Positions 37,166-48,956 of a stretch of DNA of 64,000 nt are shown in pieces. The notes under the pieces were generated by a model. It was given only the letters and a program-made list of their open reading frames with translations. It made no database searches and was not told the DNA's origin. Source of the DNA: Episyrphus balteatus (Eukaryota; Arthropoda; Insecta; Diptera; Syrphidae); contig NC_079134.1 of the NCBI RefSeq assembly GCF_945859705.1, positions 33,051,136 to 33,115,135 of the forward strand. Direction: 5' to 3'. The position numbers were made by a program, and so were the translations under genes. The stretch's first letter is position 1; every line of letters starts with the position of its first letter.

Positions 37166-38254
37166 CAGTGCCGCTCACTTGAATAGCACACCTTTTTTTT
37201 TAGTTATAAGTGCATATAATTCCTGTCTCTTAATACCAAAATTATCAATATTTTACTTTTTGGTATGTCCCCTTATGCACTCTCTCTGTGAGCGAAATGA
37301 TTCATTTTAATTGACCCGTTAGTTAAATTTTGCAATTTTTTGCGGAACAACTCTGAAAAAAGTGCTCCTATTCTGGCTCACTTGTATAGCACATCCGCTT
37401 TTTTTTTTAGTTTTCGAGTGCAAATCAAAAAAGGTAGAAAGGCAGAAATGTTCTCCGATGTCTTTTAGTAATTTAAAGCTGATTTCAGTTTAAGTGGGTC
37501 CCACGAAATAATTGGTAGAGGAAGAAAAAGCGAAAATCATGAGTGCCCCGTCTATTCGCCAAAATGGTAAAAAAATGCAACAAACCCGGAAATTTCTTTT
37601 CAATTTTTTTTACGCAATGAGTCCAATTGTGAATAAAATATGAAAGGGTGAACAGTAAGTGCTGTTACTGCAGCTGACAGAAGAGCGATTCTACGAGTCG
37701 CGTCAAATTCACATGACTCTTCCGCCAAAATAAAGGAAAAAGTGGTGTAAAAGCAAGTGCTTCCATATTTAAACCACTGATTTCGACGGCTAAACAGTTG
37801 AAGCCATTAAAGCTAAGGACAAAACCATCGATAAACACCTCCCGTAAAGTGCAACTCCTAAGTTTCTGTCGATCTTATGACATGAAATAAAGCATGTTTT
37901 CTCCGATAAGAAAAAAATTAGTTTAGATGGCCCCGTCAGCTTTAAATTACTAAAAGACATCGGAGAACATTTCTGCATTTCTACCTTCTTTGATTTGCAC
38001 TCAAAAACTAAAAAAAAAAAAGCGGATGTGCTATTCAAGTGAGCCAGAATAGGAGCACTTTTTTCAGAGTTGTTCCGCAAAAAATTGCAAAATTTAACTA
38101 ACGGGTCAATTAAAATGAATCATTTCGCTCACAGAGAGAGTGCATAAGGGGACATACCAAAAAGTAAAATATTGATAATTTTGGTATTAAGAGACAGGAA
38201 TTATATGCACTTATAACTAAAAAAAAAGGTGTGCTATTCAAGTGAGCGGCACTG
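37166..38254 (+). mobile_element. Tc1-like transposon with long IR/DR ends
   Basis: The tips CAGTGCCGCTCACTTGAATA and their inverted copy are flanked by TA (37164-37165 and 38255-38256). Inverted arms of about 317 bp (37166-37482 and 37936-38254) are nearly identical. Within each arm the tip motif CTCACTTG(A/T)ATAGCACA recurs about 205 bases inward (near 37377 and mirrored near 38040), the IR/DR arrangement known from Tc1-family members such as Sleeping Beauty and Minos. The ~450 bp between the arms holds a decayed transposase. Confidence 0.9.
37530..37940 (+). pseudogene. decayed Tc1-like transposase, N-terminal half
   Basis: Fragments in different frames match the order of a Tc1 transposase: a helix-turn-helix-like SIRQNGKKM segment (about 37551), TAADRRAILRVASNS (37667-37711), and VFSDKKKISLDGP (37896-37934). 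The last contains the first catalytic Asp (codon 37905-37907) in the FSDEKKFNLDGP-type motif of the family. Stops and frameshifts separate the pieces. The sequence then runs directly into the right inverted arm, so the rest of the catalytic domain has been deleted. It cannot make active enzyme. Confidence 0.8.
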
Positions 38255-38256
38255 TA

Positions 38257-38650
38257 TGTTTTATTATCTTAAAGAATATTTTTTTATTCGGATTTATAAC
38301 GCCTGTTGATTATGAACTCGTATATCTTTATTTCAAAACCAATTTCGAAACTTCGTTCAAAAGATATCCGCTTCGGAGATTAAGAACAAAATGTTTCGGG
38401 GGAAATATCTCAGAAACCAGACCTCCAAGAAACTCTTGGCTTTCAGTATTGAATAGAGCTAAGAGATACCTTTGTTTTTGATGAAATATTTGTATATGCT
38501 TTTTTCGGCAAGGGGTATGTCTTAGTTTTTTTCTCGAAAATAAAAAAAAAATTTATATTTTTGTTTACGTAAATAGATATCTATGCCTGTTTTTGTAAAC
38601 AAAAACTTGTCCGTCGACATACATATCTGCGCCGTAATGTAAGAAAAAAT
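38257..38650. other. unassigned DNA between two transposons
   Basis: No gene seen. Some words resemble the 9780-10830 repeat cluster (for example AACCAATTTCGAAAC and ATATCTCAGAAACCAGA), but the match is weak. Confidence 0.35.
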
Positions 38651-39128
38651 GGGTTGGGGTCAAAATTCTGCCGGAGTCAAAATTCTTTTGTCAAAATTCT
38701 GCTTTAAATATTTTGCTTTTCAAAATTCTGATTTTTTAAATTCTGTTCTTCAAAATTCTGCTTTTCATAATTTTATTTTCCAAATTTCTGAAAAAAATTA
38801 AAAGCGAGCGCTTTTTTCCAAACCCTTTTATAATTTTATGCAGAATTTTTTAAAATCATCATCTCGCAAAATTTGCTGCTTATTTGAGATTTCTTAGATA
38901 TTTTTAGATATTGAGAAATATCTTTAGTGATAAATATCTTCGAAAAATAATAAATTAACTTTAGCAGAATTTGTTTCTTCAAAACAAAAAATGCTGGGCA
39001 GAATTTTAAAAAGCAGAATTTTTAAGAGCAGATTTTTGAAAGGCAGAACATAAAAAAAGCAGAATTTTCTTGAAAAAAGCAAAATTATGAAAACCAAAAT
39101 TATGAAGTCTAAATTTTGACCCGCTCCC
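38651..39128. mobile_element. 478-bp TIR element, copy B of the 9-bp-TSD family
   Basis: The tips GGGTTGGGGTCAAAATTCTG and GACCCGCTCCC match copy A at 16915-17819. Flanks are AGAAAAAAT and GAAAAAAAT, a 9-bp duplication with one mismatch in an A run. Subterminal arrays of CAAAATTCTG and CAGAATTTT are present but shorter than in copy A. Confidence 0.8.
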
Positions 39129-39335
39129 GAAAAAAATGTTTGGATACAAATATATAAATCAGCAACCAAATCTCAAGGCAAATTTTGGTTTTAAGTTTTT
39201 AGAGTTTAGAGTTTAGAGTTTTTTTTTAAATTTTTGAAGTTGTTGTAACAATTAAGCTGATTTAAACGAAAATTCATTGAAAATGACAATACCTATCACA
39301 TTTTTTGAAAAATGTTAGAATATTTCTATTTATAG

Positions 39336-39542
39336 AAATTAAAATAGATAAAAAGGCAAACTTCTAATACTCATAAAAAGATATTATTTATTAATAATGA
39401 ACGTTTTCAGGAATAAAATTCCCTTCTTCAGATTACGAGCAAAATCTAAAGATGGGAATTGTTATTCCCGAAAATGTTCATTATTAATAAAAACAATTTG
39501 TGTGTGAGTATAAGAAATTTGCCCTTTTATCTATTTTATTAA
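39336..39542. repeat. ~205-bp imperfect hairpin
   Basis: Inverted halves share AATAGATAAAAAGGCAAACTTC and TTATTAATAATGAACGTTTTC type text around a short loop. No clear target duplication is present. A similar AAAGAGGCAAGCTTCTAATGCT piece occurs inside copy A at about 17285. Confidence 0.6.
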
Positions 39543-39889
39543 GACTCATACAGTTCCAGACTGTAGTTTTTACGTATAATTAATTTATAAAAATTATTTA
39601 AAAAACGGTATTCAATTTTTTGTTTGCTTTCTAAAATTCCTTTTTATTTAAGAAATCAAATGGTATACACCATTAAGAGTTCATAAGAACTTAAATAGTT
39701 GTTTTTGTAATTAAAAAAAACACGTTTCAAATAATGTATATATTTCTTTTATTCAAAATAGATTTAAATTAATTTTTTTATGGATTTTTAATAAATAAAA
39801 TGCATGATTGTTTTATATCTTCTTATACCACAGCTGTTTAAAATTTTTGCAAATATTTTTTTTTTTTAATTTGGCATCGAAAAAGAAAA

Positions 39890-39985
39890 TTTAATTTTTG
39901 TATAGCTTCATAATCAGTGAAAAAAATTATATGGTTTAAATATAATTTTTTTTACTGATTATGAAGTTATACAAACAAAAATTGA
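39890..39985. repeat. ~95-bp hairpin
   Basis: The two arms, with CTTCATAATCAGTGAAAAAA at left, pair around a small loop. It is probably a MITE but has no clear target duplication. Confidence 0.6.
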
Positions 39986-40439
39986 TAAAACTCATTCATT
40001 CGTTCTTGGGGTGAAATATTGAAACTAGAAATACACTGAACGAAAAAAAATATATTATGTAAATTGTTTGGAGTAAGGTTTTTTAGATCAGTGATAAAAC
40101 TGCAGCTATCAGCCGTTTCAGGCATATCTAGTCTTTATCGGACACCCTCTACTAACGAACCTTAAATAAATTGAAAATCAGAGATTTGTATTTTTTATCA
40201 AATTTTTCATTATACTTAATTTTTAAAAGATAAAAGTAAGAAAAATTCATATACAAAATGAAGAGATTAACACTTCTTATTTCATGGATTAATTTTTTTT
40301 TTATACAAATTTGCAACCATTTTGTTATTTACTGAAAACATAACGATTAAGATTTGCTAACAATACAAAGACTTCCAAAATTAAAAGACCAAAACCAAAT
40401 TTTTTTTGAGATTAAGAAATAAATTTTTTAATTTTCCAT
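39986..40439. other. unassigned AT-rich DNA
   Basis: Nothing supportable was seen here. Confidence 0.4.
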
Positions 40440-41730
40440 TATAGTCTAAGATCCCGCCATAGGACAACCTACCCTAATCGTTATACCAGTTGAGAGTTAT
40501 ATTTTCTGAAAGCTAGTGTCTAAGGAAATAAATTGCAGATGGGTTGCCTAGCGATATCCTGTCAAGGCATAGAGTTGCCAGGCCTTAAAGTTCATTTTTG
40601 CAAATTTTTGAATACGCGACCCTGCTTATATGGCAAGCCAAAGAGTTATAAAAAAAATATAATGTCATAGGAAATTTAATTTAAAAATTTTAATTTTCAG
40701 GATTTTTTAAAATTTGAAGTTTGAGTAGGGTAGACAAAGGTGAATTTAGAAAAAGGGCAAAAATCTATTTTCTAAACAAAACGTGATAGAAATAAAATTG
40801 AAATTGGAATCGATAGATATTATGAATATATGTAAGCCACACATACAAATAAAAAATGTAGAAAATCTACAACTCGAGATATAGTCTTTTTAGAGTCATG
40901 ACACTCAAATTTGATATTTGAGAAATAATTCACCAAAAATCAGAATGAAAGATTTTTTAAATAATTTTAATGTGATAAGTTAGGAAAAATAAAATAACTT
41001 GACACGTATCTGTCAATTTTTTAATATTACTTACCGTTTTTGCGTAGGTATTTTTTTTTAAAGTACTTATTTTCGTATTTCAACATATTAAAGGAAAAAA
41101 TCCCGTCATAGGACGACCTATTCACGTCGTTATACCAGTTGAGAGTTATATTTTCTGAAAGGTAGTGACTAAAGAAATAAATTGCACATGGGTTGCCTGG
41201 CGACATCTTGTCAAGGCATAGGGTTGCCACGCTTTAAAGTTAATTTTTTGAGTTTTTTTGACCACACTACCCTGCTTATATGGTAAGTGTTAGAGGTGTA
41301 AAAAAAAATTATGTTAGAGAAAATTACATTTAAAAATTTGTATATTCAGGATTTTTAGAAATTTGACATATACGAAGGGGAAACTGAGGTAAATTTGAAA
41401 AAAGGTCAAAAAGCTATTTCCTTAACAAAAAGTGGTAAAAAAAAGATTGATACTGGAATCGATAGATATTGTGAAGTTATAAAAGTCACACATACAAACC
41501 AAAAATGTAAAAAATCTGCTACTCGAGATATAGACGTTTAAAAGTCAAAACCGTGAAATTCGATGTTTGAGAAATAATTCACCAAAAATCAGCACGAAAG
41601 GTATTTGAAACAATATTTATGTTATTAGAGAGAAAAAACAAAATAACTTGACAGGTATCTGCCAAATTTTCCATTTGACCAACTTTTTGGCGCCTGTGTA
41701 TTTTAGTTAATTTCTATGACATAAAATTTT
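40440..41730. repeat. direct duplication, unit ~649 bp
   Basis: The two halves start TCCCG(C/T)CATAGGAC at 40452 and 41101. They stay similar for about 600 bases, including TTATACCAGTTGAGAGTTAT, GTCAAGGCATAG and ACCCTGCTTATATGG. Divergence is moderate. No coding sequence is seen; whether the unit is a transposon could not be decided. Confidence 0.75.
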
Positions 41731-43115
41731 TTCGTTCCAAGTGTAAGCCTATTCCATAATATTAAGCGCAGTTAAAATTTGTCTGGTTAAGAAGATTTTT
41801 GAATTATAAATATACTGAAGGCTCAAAAAATGGAGAAAAAAAAACTGTACTCAAATCCCTTCACTTTGAAGGTGTAGGTAGTCAATGCTTTAAATATATT
41901 ATGTTATTTAATTACTTCAATCCATTGACGCAAGTAGGTATTTGTTATCTGATGTAAGCTATTCATTCATAAAACTATGGATTTCCCCTCATTTATCCTT
42001 TTTATAACCTTGTTTTTGAAAAAACCCTTTAAGCTACTTTTAAAGTAGTAAATTGACATGATATTTATTTGGGTATAACCCACCGCCTCTCGTTTTTTTT
42101 AAGTTGCAGGTAGTAATCTAAATTCCCTTGGGTTTTGCAACTAATTAATCCATTTTTATATTCGAACAACAATATTTAGCAAAATATCAATTGTACCCGA
42201 GTCGAACATTTGGCACTATTTAAATCCTATTTAAAACCCAAATATTCTTTGTTTAGATTCAATAGGTCATAAATATCACTAAATTTCTAAAGGAAATAAC
42301 CTCTACTTAAGACCGCAAATAGTCGGTTATCGGAAAAAATCCCATTTTGGGTAGTTATTTAGGACCAAAAAAAATATGATTAAATCCTTTTTAAAACCTA
42401 TATTCTACAAAAACTCATTGAGTCCTATTTGTTCTACTTATTTCTAAGAATTCTCTAGCCTAGGGTCTAGATATCCTTACTGGGTTCTTCAAATTCTAAT
42501 TTCCAATTTCAATACCAGCTCTGGCTTCATAAACTATGAGAAAAACCATAAAACAAAGTTTCGGTTCATGGAAGTCGGTTTTGTTTTTTTTTTTATAAAA
42601 ATGATTTATTAATGATATGAACGTTAAAGTTCAAATTTCAAATTTACACATAATTCGTAATGATATGCGATATAAATGGTGGTTAGCTTTAATAAAAATC
42701 TTTGTTTCTTTCTATACATTTATAGTATATACCTACGAACATATTTATATAAAAATAATCATTTTTATCAAAAAAAAAAAAAAACAAAACAAATTTCCTT
42801 GGATCAAAACTGGGTTTTATGGTTTATCTTATACTTCCTATAACCACCAGCACCAGCTTTCTAATACAAAAAGAATTACCAAAATTGGTTCACTCATTCC
42901 AAAGTTATATGAGGTAACAAACATAAAAAAAAAAAAAAAAAAATACAGACGAATTGAAAACCTCCTCATTTTTAGAAGTCGGTAAAAAAAAGAACACACG
43001 ACACGAATATATAATTTTGAACAATTACCTACATAATTTACTTTTAGACAAATAGCTAATGTCAAACAAAAAGTACAACAAATAATGATTTTAATACATA
43101 ATGCCGAAATGGTAC
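41731..43115. other. unassigned AT-rich DNA
   Basis: No gene recognised. Long A runs occur at 42771-42784 and 42929-42942. Small open frames lack motifs. Confidence 0.4.
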
Positions 43116-43120
43116 TTTAT

Positions 43121-43255
43121 TAGCGTTTCTTTTGGGAACATTTATCTACTGTAAGTACTTATAACTACTTTGAACTACTTTTGCTATATGAAAAATTAGT
43201 TCAAAGCAGCTTTAAGTACTAAGCAGTAGATAAATATTCCCAAAGGAACGCAGCT
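43121..43255. mobile_element. ~135-bp foldback MITE candidate
   Basis: The left arm (AGCGTTTCTTTTGGGAACAT..) and right arm (..ATATTCCCAAAGGAACGC) pair over about 50 bases around a central loop. The target duplication is not clear. Confidence 0.6.
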
Positions 43256-44290
43256 ATTGTAAGCAACAAGTCACCATTTTGATATCATCTCTGAAATTTA
43301 CAATCAAAACGTGTTTTTACCAAACTTTCAAAAAAGCAAAGAATTTATTTTGTCGCCAAATAAATTGGTTATTATTTTAATAGTAAAAACACTGTAAGAC
43401 ACCAAGCACTTTTGTTTTGTTAATAAAAATTTATTATGGATTTTCTCTGATTTTTTTTTTACTTGATAGAAAAATTCTGTCGAATAGAAGCAGGACAGCT
43501 GAGTTTTGTTGCTATTTTCTTTTCTTTTTACCTTTGCATTTTCAACAAAAAATTTTAAACAATCACTTTCACTTTTCACAATTATATTAAAAAAAAAAAA
43601 AAAAAAATAACTCAAGAGTTTTTTTTACGAATGATTTTTTCTCGTATTAGTAGATTGAATTAACAGGATTGAACAAGTTAAATAAAATTTTGACTTAAGA
43701 CCGTGAGTGAAATGGGTTAGTACCGACACCGACCCGCACTTGCCAAATGACCTACTTCAAATGCCCTCTTAGAGTCAGGTGCACCAGACAATAGTCAAGG
43801 TGGGTTCCTGTCCGAACTTGTATTTTTAGTCTAAATAGGACTTAACTAGTATTTGGAGTTTGGAAGTCTCAACCTAGGTTAAAGAGTACAAATTTAGTGA
43901 TTAAACATTGTAGACACATGAAGATCATTTAACACTTAAAAAGTGTTTGCTAGTTAATAGTCTCAACCTAGCTTAAATAGTGTTAATCTAGTATCTACCA
44001 AGGTCAAAGAGATTTACAAGTACATAATAAGGTCTTTAAATTTAGGTCAAAAATAGAAAACTTAGGATTAAACTAGTGTTTTCAGTTCTTAAAGTCGTTA
44101 ATTATCAGTCCGGAAGGTTTCTGAGGGGATACTAAGTTTAGTAAGTATACAAAGTTCATATTTAGGTTTATTTTAAAATGAAAAGTACTTTCATAGATTC
44201 TATAAAGTACTTTGAATGCTAAATTCGTACATAAAGTTCGACTCGGGGTAGCAATCAGTATTCCAGCCCAAAATTCTTCCACCAGCTGCA
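43256..44290. other. unassigned DNA downstream of snail
   Basis: No gene. At 43700-44080 words such as CTCAACCTAG(G/C)TTAAA and CTAGTATxTxxA recur irregularly, suggesting a decayed repeat. Confidence 0.4.
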
Positions 44291-44350
44291 ATTTATTTTT
44301 TTTTTTTTTTTTTAAATGAAAAGATTTAATAAATTTTGTTTTTATAATAT

Positions 44351-44356
44351 TTTATT
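44351..44356 (-). terminator. candidate polyadenylation signal for snail
   Basis: AATAAA on the minus strand about 345 bases past the snail stop. The region between (44291-44701) is very AT-rich and contains other near matches, so the actual cleavage site is uncertain. Confidence 0.35.
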
Positions 44357-44701
44357 TTTTATTGTATAAATGTTTTTGTTTCTTAATAAAATAATTTAAC
44401 ATGATTTCATATATTTTAAATAGATAAAAAACAATATCCTTGGACTAGAACTTTCACGTTCTTAAATTTTTAAATTTTAAACTTAATTTTTTCTTTTTTT
44501 TTTCAAAATTAAAAAAAAAATAAAAATAAATTACTTAAATATAAAAAAATTTAGCACCGACAAAATAATTATTATTTACAAAAAGTCTTCTTAGTTTTGT
44601 TACTCATCTTGCGCAAGTCTTATTTAATTTTTGGTATTTTAGCTGTATTTTTCTTCTAAAAAACTATCCTCTTTGATCCACCATCAATTCTACATCTAAA
44701 C

Positions 44702-45700
44702 TCAAACAATTGTAATTGTACAATTGGAGCTAGCATGCTTATTGAGAAGTGACATCCTTGAGAAGGACTTGTTGCAAACTTGGCAAGCGTATTTCTTCAC
44801 ATCCACATGAGTCTGCTGATGGGCACGCAAATTCGAACGATCGGCGAAAGAACGGTTGCAATCTGAACATTGGAATGGCTTTTCACCAGTATGAGTACGA
44901 ATGTGTCCTTGCAAGAGCCATGGTCGGGAAAAGGCTTTTCCACAAATCGGACACTTGCAGGGTAAAGTGTGAGTACGGATGTGCATCTTGAGGGCTCCCA
45001 TGGTTGTGTAAATTTTTCCACACTCCTGACAAGAATGAGGTTTCTTCTCCTGGTTGCAATGATATTGCTGATGCTTGGCCAGGCCGATCGAGGTTGAGTA
45101 CATTTTCGAACACACTTCACACTTGAAACGGTAGTTTTTCGGACTAACAGATGTGGCAGTTGGAGCTTCTTCGAAAACATGGAAAAGTGCAGGAAGTGGA
45201 ATGTCATTGCGAACTGATAAATCCTCGGGTTCAGAAAATGATGAAGATGATGATCCGGGACTTGATGGAGGTGTCATTTGGTAGTTGAACAGTGGGACTC
45301 CGTAGTTTCCAAATTGATTCCACACAGCTGTCATCGGGTTGTATTGGGTTTGGTCATTGCTATAGTTGATTGGACTGACACCTCGAAGATGAATGTTTGA
45401 TGGGTAATCCATTTCCGAGCTGTGAGGTGTCAAAGAGTTATCGATGGAAGAATTCCTTGATGTTTCACTGCAAGTCGGTGATTCTGGACGAGCGTACGAG
45501 TTGGTTGATCTCATGTTATCGTACACCGAATTTACGGTCAAGTTGAGAGCAAAGTTCCGTTTAGCATCGTTGTGACATTCGTCTTCGGCTTTCCGCTTGA
45601 TTGATAAATCCTGTGGTTGATCTTGTTCGACAATTTCGAATTCAGGTTCGACGTAGAAAACTGGACGTTTCTTGAGTGGGCACTTTTTGTAGTTATTCAT
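44702..45700 (-). CDS. sna: Snail zinc-finger transcriptional repressor, 332 aa
   Basis: DNA-binding repressor that in Drosophila specifies mesoderm and drives epithelial-mesenchymal change by binding CAGGTG-type E-boxes. The first ATG of the open frame is at 45700, in a perfect insect CAAAATG context. Residues 1-13 end in CPLKKRP, the Snail N-terminal box. CtBP corepressor motifs are PQDLSIK (29-35) and PEDLSVR (158-164), the latter followed by NDIPLPALFH exactly as in Drosophila Snail. TPPSSPGS lies at 143-150. Five C2H2-type fingers span 194-327: finger 1 (CEVC..HC), then about 224-244, 250-270, 278-298 and 306-327, ending CTITIV. These motifs point to snail rather than escargot or worniu. 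The reading frame has no intron. From memory, the spacer between fingers 1 and 2 (HCNQEKKPHSC) is several residues shorter than in Drosophila. The protein is also shorter than the ~390-aa Drosophila protein, mostly in the low-complexity middle. Confidence 0.96.
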   Translation of the reverse strand: MNNYKKCPLKKRPVFYVEPEFEIVEQDQPQDLSIKRKAEDECHNDAKRNFALNLTVNSVYDNMRSTNSYARPESPTCSETSRNSSIDNSLTPHSSEMDYPSNIHLRGVSPINYSNDQTQYNPMTAVWNQFGNYGVPLFNYQMTPPSSPGSSSSSFSEPEDLSVRNDIPLPALFHVFEEAPTATSVSPKNYRFKCEVCSKMYSTSIGLAKHQQYHCNQEKKPHSCQECGKIYTTMGALKMHIRTHTLPCKCPICGKAFSRPWLLQGHIRTHTGEKPFQCSDCNRSFADRSNLRAHQQTHVDVKKYACQVCNKSFSRMSLLNKHASSNCTITIV

Positions 45701-45815
45701 TTTGATAGAATTTTTAATTGAAGATTTCGTAATAAAAAAATATATATCCAAATTGATAGAAAACTAAACACTTCTTCTAGAGAGATGTTTTCACCTTGAG
45801 CTGTTGGCTGCTTAT
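45701..45815 (-). other. snail 5' untranslated region (inferred)
   Basis: About 115 bases from the predicted start site to the ATG. It contains CAAGGTG (about 45789-45795), which resembles a Snail-type site, so feedback on its own gene is possible but unproven. Confidence 0.5.
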
Positions 45816-45840
45816 GACAGGTTTCAGAAACAACACTCCC

Positions 45841-45847
45841 TTTTATA
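45841..45847 (-). promoter_or_regulatory. TATA box of snail
   Basis: TATAAAA followed by GGGAG on the minus strand. About 32 bases downstream lies TCATAA, an acceptable initiator, placing the start site near 45815. The distance to the ATG is about 150 bases. Confidence 0.75.
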
Positions 45848-45892
45848 CTGCTGCAACCCTCGTTTCTTTGCTCTTCCCTTTTGTTTCCTTCT

Positions 45893-46030
45893 GCTTTTTT
45901 TGACCTGCAGGAACATATGCACGGGAAACTACGAGTAAATCCCTCACTTTTACAGAAGAGAGATGCGTTTTGTGGAATATTGGAATATACCAGGCCATAA
46001 AATGTATGGCACCCCTAGAAGGTAAAAAAA
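45893..46030 (-). promoter_or_regulatory. candidate proximal control region of snail
   Basis: An E-box CATATG (45914-45919) lies four bases from GGGAAACTA (45923-45931), a loose Dorsal-type site. Drosophila snail is activated by Dorsal and Twist through such pairs. Both matches are short and could be chance. Confidence 0.3.
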
Positions 46031-47029
46031 AAAACCAGACGGTGTGTGCCTGTGCAGCGCAACGCAGGTATATCGCATGGATGACTATTTCCGTACTTTA
46101 CGGATACTCGTAGTAATAACGTAGTTCTTTCATTCACCTTTTTGAATAAATTCGTGGACCGTGAAAAAGATGTTGTTTTGTTGTTGATTCCCCTCTGGAT
46201 AGAATTGTGTTTAGGTTTTTAGGGATTGGTAGATTGAAATCTTGTTGCCCCTTCAAAAAAGTAGGGAATATTATTGTTTGTGTGTTGTGATCGTTTTGTT
46301 TTTTTCTGATCTTTGTGATATTTCTATCTCTTTCTTTTAAATGTTTATAAAGTCACTTCAGGTATTTTTGTATTAGTTTTTTTTTTTTTTTTTGAAAAAT
46401 AAAGGAAATAAAGGAAGCTGCATGTTTCATTCCCGTTTTGTTTTTTTACATATTACTTTCAAAACACAATGAAGTTCCAAGTAGAAGGGGAAATGAGAGA
46501 TTATAGAGAAAAATGGTGGTGGATTATGGTGGTTCTGATTAGAATATTTGAATAAATGAATTTTTCTGTAAAAGGAAGTGAATTTTCAGTTTTGTTGCAA
46601 GGTTATTTTAAAGAAGTCATAGGGAACAAAACAATCGCATTTTGACCACCATAAAGGTTGCTTGGTGCGGTATGTCAACTTAAAAGTATTTTCATTAATT
46701 TTTATGTGAATGCTATTTTTTCATTAAATATATCTATAGATACTTTCAGGACTTTTTTCATTGTTGTGTGAAAGTCTTCTAGTTCTTATTTACCTAATTT
46801 TTTAGAAAATGATAAAGAATTAGGATTTACAAGAAATATCGCCAAAGTGGGATCCAACAGAAGTTAATTAAGTTTATTTGAGAAAAAAAACGCTTGTTTT
46901 GTCACAGAAAAAAATTGGTGATGATATTACCAAGACAACATTAGGTTGCAAAAGTTTGAAAATCACAGTATAATGGCGGCACCTATTTCCGAACACCTCC
47001 AATACCTAAAAATTTTTTACTGAAAAATA
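46031..47029. other. unassigned DNA upstream of snail
   Basis: No gene found. T-rich runs lie near 46378-46393. Because it directly precedes the snail promoter it is a natural place for regulatory sites, but none is clear. Confidence 0.4.
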
Positions 47030-47033
47030 TTAA

Positions 47034-48207
47034 CCCTCTACCCTGCATGAATTATGATCGAAGTGATATAAAATTTTTTTTTACAATTTTTTAGCTTTAT
47101 TAGGGGTTGAAAAAAGGTATTACATACAAATTTTTATTTTTTTACATATATATAAATTTTTGGAAACATAAACCATATATGGGTTAGTATGCAGCAAGGT
47201 GATTTCCAGCAAAAAATGTATGACCCATATATGGTCTAGTATGCATTCAAGGTATGTTTTGTAAAGTATGTTTTTACTAAAATGGACTTTTCTTATTCAT
47301 GGAATTTATTCAAACTCTTATATCATTGTAGCAGAAGAACACATTCCATTTTCTACACATTGTGTACGTCTTCAGTCCGCAAATTTGACATATTGGCGTT
47401 TTTTTTTTTTGCCATTCAGGGATATGGTCGATGTTTCCAGTTGGCACTGAATTCAAAGACTTTTGCCCTTGGTTGTTGTGAGTGAATTGTAGTTTCGGGA
47501 TAAGATGGGGATGGACTTCCGTGACTTGTATAACCCCCTCCTTTGTTTTGTTCCATATCTGCTTTGATCACCTGCCAAAGTTGAAGGTCGTCCTCTTTTT
47601 CGTGACATTGTAGATTTTAAAGATTTGCATATAAGGGCTCGGAGATGGCTTCTTTAATGTTAAAAAGAGCCAGAATCTGAAGCTAGATCATCATCACTTC
47701 GAAAGCCTTCACGAGTTATAGCATTTACACACTTATTTTTTCTATAGAAAGTCTTCAAATTAATTTTACAAAAAAAATAAAAATCGTATAAAAATCAGTA
47801 ATGTATGTCGCCAACGCATGATAACCCATATATGGAGTTTTGGAAAAAATGCAAAAAAAAAGACAAAAATTATTATAAAAACAAAAAACCAACTTCGTAA
47901 ACATATAAAAGTATAATAAATACATACGAAACTTATTTTTAATTGGATGCAACTTACTTGTTTATTATAAAAAAACACCGGAAAAGTACACACTTTTGTT
48001 TACTGATTTGTACTTTACACATGCTCTTGAAACAATGAGTTTATTTCAGAATCAGGACTCTCTTACTGATAATAAAAACCGATTTATTATAAAAAAATAG
48101 ACGTAGTTTTATTATAGTTTTTTTCTTTTTGACATTTGGTGCAATATAACGGAAATAAATCGATATGAAATCGATAAACCATATATGGGTTGGTATGCGG
48201 TAGAGGG
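47034..48207. mobile_element. piggyBac-like non-autonomous element, 1174 bp
   Basis: The ends CCCTCTACC and GGTAGAGGG are flanked by TTAA on both sides (47030-47033 and 48208-48211), the hallmark of piggyBac elements. The palindrome CCATATATGG occurs four times (47173, 47225, 47826, 48179), three of them next to TAGTATGC- or GGTATGC-like words in subterminal positions. No transposase is readable. It lies about 1.2 kb upstream of the snail start site. Confidence 0.85.
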
Positions 48208-48366
48208 TTAACGTTAATTTTCATAGATACATTTAAAAAGGGGTTCTAACGTGATTATAAATATTTTTTAATACCCCAATCTACAAAACATTGCACTCAA
48301 ATAATCACCTTTTATTGATCAATGTTTTCATAAATAATCGGCGTTATTATGAATTCCATTCGTATC

Positions 48367-48492
48367 GGAAATTTGCTACGATTCCCGAAAAAAAAACAAT
48401 CACGGAATCCGTCCGTAGCGGAAAATTTCATACAAATCATCACCACAACCGAATTTTGTGATTGTTTTATTCGGGAATCGTAGAAATTCGCC
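48367..48492. repeat. ~125-bp imperfect hairpin
   Basis: CTACGATTCCCGAA and TTCGGGAATCGTAG, with ACAATCAC/GTGATTGT next to them, form the arms (48367-48408 and 48450-48492). It resembles a MITE without clear target duplication. Confidence 0.6.
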
Positions 48493-48956
48493 AAATAGTG
48501 TTTATTTAAGCGTAAACATATTTTAAGCTGGATTGTATAGTTTTCTGTACTAGTTGAAAAAAAATAATTCTTAGATGGTTATAAAATTTGATCAAATCTT
48601 ATTTTTATTAGGTAGTTGCTTTTTTGTAAATTTCCCCTCGAATTTGGAAAACTCTTTTTATATTTGTTTTTCTTTAAGTATCAATATTTCAGCAAACAAT
48701 ATTTCTCAAAAATCAAATAGGTACGGTTTTTTTAAAAATTTATTCTTAAAATTAATTTTAAAAATGAAGAAAAAAAAATGGTTTTTGCTGGCTTTATGGA
48801 TAAGCAAGCGCTAAACTAGAAAATATCTAGAAAAACAGTAATGTTGTGTGTGCTTTTTACTTAAATCTTACAAAGTTTTATTTCAATTCCGTCGAGTAGT
48901 TTTCTACAACTGATTTCCAAAAATGAGGAGGTTCTCATCTCAATTTATCTGTTTAC
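48493..48956. other. unassigned AT-rich DNA
   Basis: No gene or repeat was supported. Confidence 0.4.
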